Positions 63,484-64,000 of a stretch of DNA of 64,000 nt are shown here, one piece after another. The stretch covers positions 30,580 to 94,579 of the forward strand of contig JAUNOG010000001.1 in the NCBI GenBank assembly GCA_030531185.1, read 5' to 3'. Below the pieces are notes generated by a model. That model saw only the letters and a list, made by a program, of their open reading frames with translations. It did no database searches and was not told the DNA's origin. Position 1 is the first letter of the stretch. Every line of letters starts with the position of its first letter. The stretch comes from Ruminococcus sp. GTDB taxonomy: Bacteria > Bacillota > Clostridia > Oscillospirales > Ruminococcaceae. The position numbers and the translations under genes were made by a program.

Positions 63484-63675
63484 ATGGTCGGTTCAAAAAA
63501 TCCCGAAAAATTCAGAGACGAGGCTAAAAACCTTATGCATTATTCATCTTGTAATAAGTCTCGAAAAGCTATATTTAATGACTATTCAATGTGTATGGGC
63601 TTGTATTTCCTTACAGGTGATTATGAGTATCGTAAAAAGGCAGTTAGGCTAAAAAATAAAATAATGTGTTCGTAG
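63484..63675 (+). CDS. small protein of unknown function in the Rep element
   Basis: A 63-residue, mostly helical, basic protein (MVGSKNPEKFRDEAKNLMHY start; SRKAIFNDYSMCMGLYFL; EYRKKAVRLKNKIMCS end). TTGGAGG lies 7 bp before the ATG, and the gene follows rep by 19 bp, so it is probably co-transcribed. It could be a plasmid copy-control or accessory protein, but nothing in the sequence decides this. Confidence 0.6.
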   Translation: MVGSKNPEKFRDEAKNLMHYSSCNKSRKAIFNDYSMCMGLYFLTGDYEYRKKAVRLKNKIMCS

Positions 63676-63684
63676 GTGTAGGTT

Positions 63685-64000
63685 ATGTATAGTGAATTTT
63701 ATGATACTTTGCTAAACTTTTTAGTAAAATTTCTCCCATATGCTTTATTACCTATTATGTTTTCCGCTTTATTTAATCTTTTGCGCCGCCTTATAGGTGA
63801 TGATTTTTACATTCCTACTTCAAAGGGTACGTGTAAGGAAAATAATTTCCTTTGTAACGGAAAATGCAAGGGCTGTGATATGAACAAGGAACATTGTGTT
63901 ATTAAAACTGATGATAAGTTTTGTCACCATTGTTTGTATAATGATTATTCGCTTTTTGATAATTGCAAAAACTGTAAATATTCGGAATACAACGAAACCT
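63685..64000 (+). CDS. Cys-rich membrane-anchored protein, 3' truncated by window end
   Basis: An open frame from ATG 63685 with AGGTG about 9 bp upstream, continuing past the window (105 residues visible). Residues about 8-35 (LLNFLVKFLPYALLPIMF) form one membrane helix, followed by a Cys-rich part with CNGKCKGC, then CHHC and CKNC, about nine Cys and one His pair in 60 residues. This layout suggests zinc ribbon-like knuckles. No family recognised. Only 9 bp separate it from the previous gene. Confidence 0.6.
   Translation, partial: MYSEFYDTLLNFLVKFLPYALLPIMFSALFNLLRRLIGDDFYIPTSKGTCKENNFLCNGKCKGCDMNKEHCVIKTDDKFCHHCLYNDYSLFDNCKNCKYSEYNET

Larger units (their letters stand above)
62158..64000 (+). 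mobile_element. integrated CRESS-type rolling-circle replicon (partial)
   Basis: From about 62160 base composition becomes AT-rich and the genes differ in style from the chromosome. The region contains a stem-loop origin, iterons, a CRESS Rep gene and two small genes, and runs off the right edge. No integrase or second attachment site is visible, so the left border (after the tRNA terminator) and the mode of insertion are inferred. Plasmid-derived CRESS rep genes integrated in bacterial chromosomes are known. Confidence 0.75.

Overview
The window looks like a chromosomal segment of an anaerobic Clostridia bacterium, most likely a Ruminococcus-like member of the Oscillospirales. This is inferred from gene content, not from a marker-gene comparison. 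Supporting signs are Firmicutes-style regulation (a T-box leader, a CIRCE operator before hrcA-grpE-dnaK-dnaJ), bL27 with a cleavable N-terminal extension beside its Prp protease, MurT/GatD, Mini-RNase III, the sporulation protein YunB, strong AGGAGG ribosome binding sites, and moderate GC that falls at the right end.

Layout. 1-6.9 kb (+): a 5'-truncated RluD-type pseudouridine synthase, a Cof-type HAD phosphatase, a split transketolase, yunB, ligA and a methyltransferase. 7-22.4 kb (-): a lipoprotein, then a very long arginine cluster reading argG, argH, argC, argJ, argB, argD, argF from one promoter near 22.39 kb, with nine apparently unrelated genes (membrane proteins, pentapeptide protein, GH3-like lipoprotein, phosphatase, GNAT, DUF4253) set between the arg genes. 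carA/carB are absent. 22.6-27.9 kb (+): a flavin reductase, a CarD-like regulator and a T-box leader with a tyrosine (UAC) specifier, followed by a radical SAM gene, two unknown genes, a GNAT gene and finally tyrS. 27.9-29.3 kb: a divergent XRE repressor/lipoprotein pair with two matching palindromic operators. 29.3-35.8 kb (-): yebC, mrnC, obgE, a membrane protein, rpmA-prp-rplU, radA and a GNAT gene. 35.9-43.5 kb (+): glpK, ppk and a heterodimeric ABC exporter. 43.5-50.9 kb: murT-gatD (-), a Ca2+-type P-ATPase (+), pyk (-) and a small membrane protein (-). 51-59.5 kb (+): valS, an SGNH hydrolase and the hrcA heat-shock operon. 59.5-61.9 kb: small membrane proteins, an unannotated 35-codon gene with its own promoter and palindrome, and a MNT/HEPN (MntA/HepT-like) toxin-antitoxin-type pair.

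The most striking region is the right end. Just past a tRNA-Ser(CGA) gene and its terminator lies the start of an AT-rich element. It encodes a CRESS-type (circovirus/geminivirus-like) HUH-endonuclease/SF3-helicase Rep. Upstream of rep is a perfect 12-bp stem-loop whose 10-nt loop contains TAGTATTAC, the nonanucleotide nicked in circovirus origins. Tandem GCGCAC iterons follow directly, as in circoviruses. Rep plus a matching origin in a bacterial chromosome indicates an integrated rolling-circle replicon. Two small genes follow, one Cys-rich and membrane-anchored, and the element runs off the window.

Other cross-region structure: three copies of an intergenic repeat (about 100 bp, with a tandem 14-nt TCTAACCTCTTACY unit), a T-box-like relic before the GNAT-tyrS pair, and a GH3-family lipoprotein that has lost its catalytic residues.
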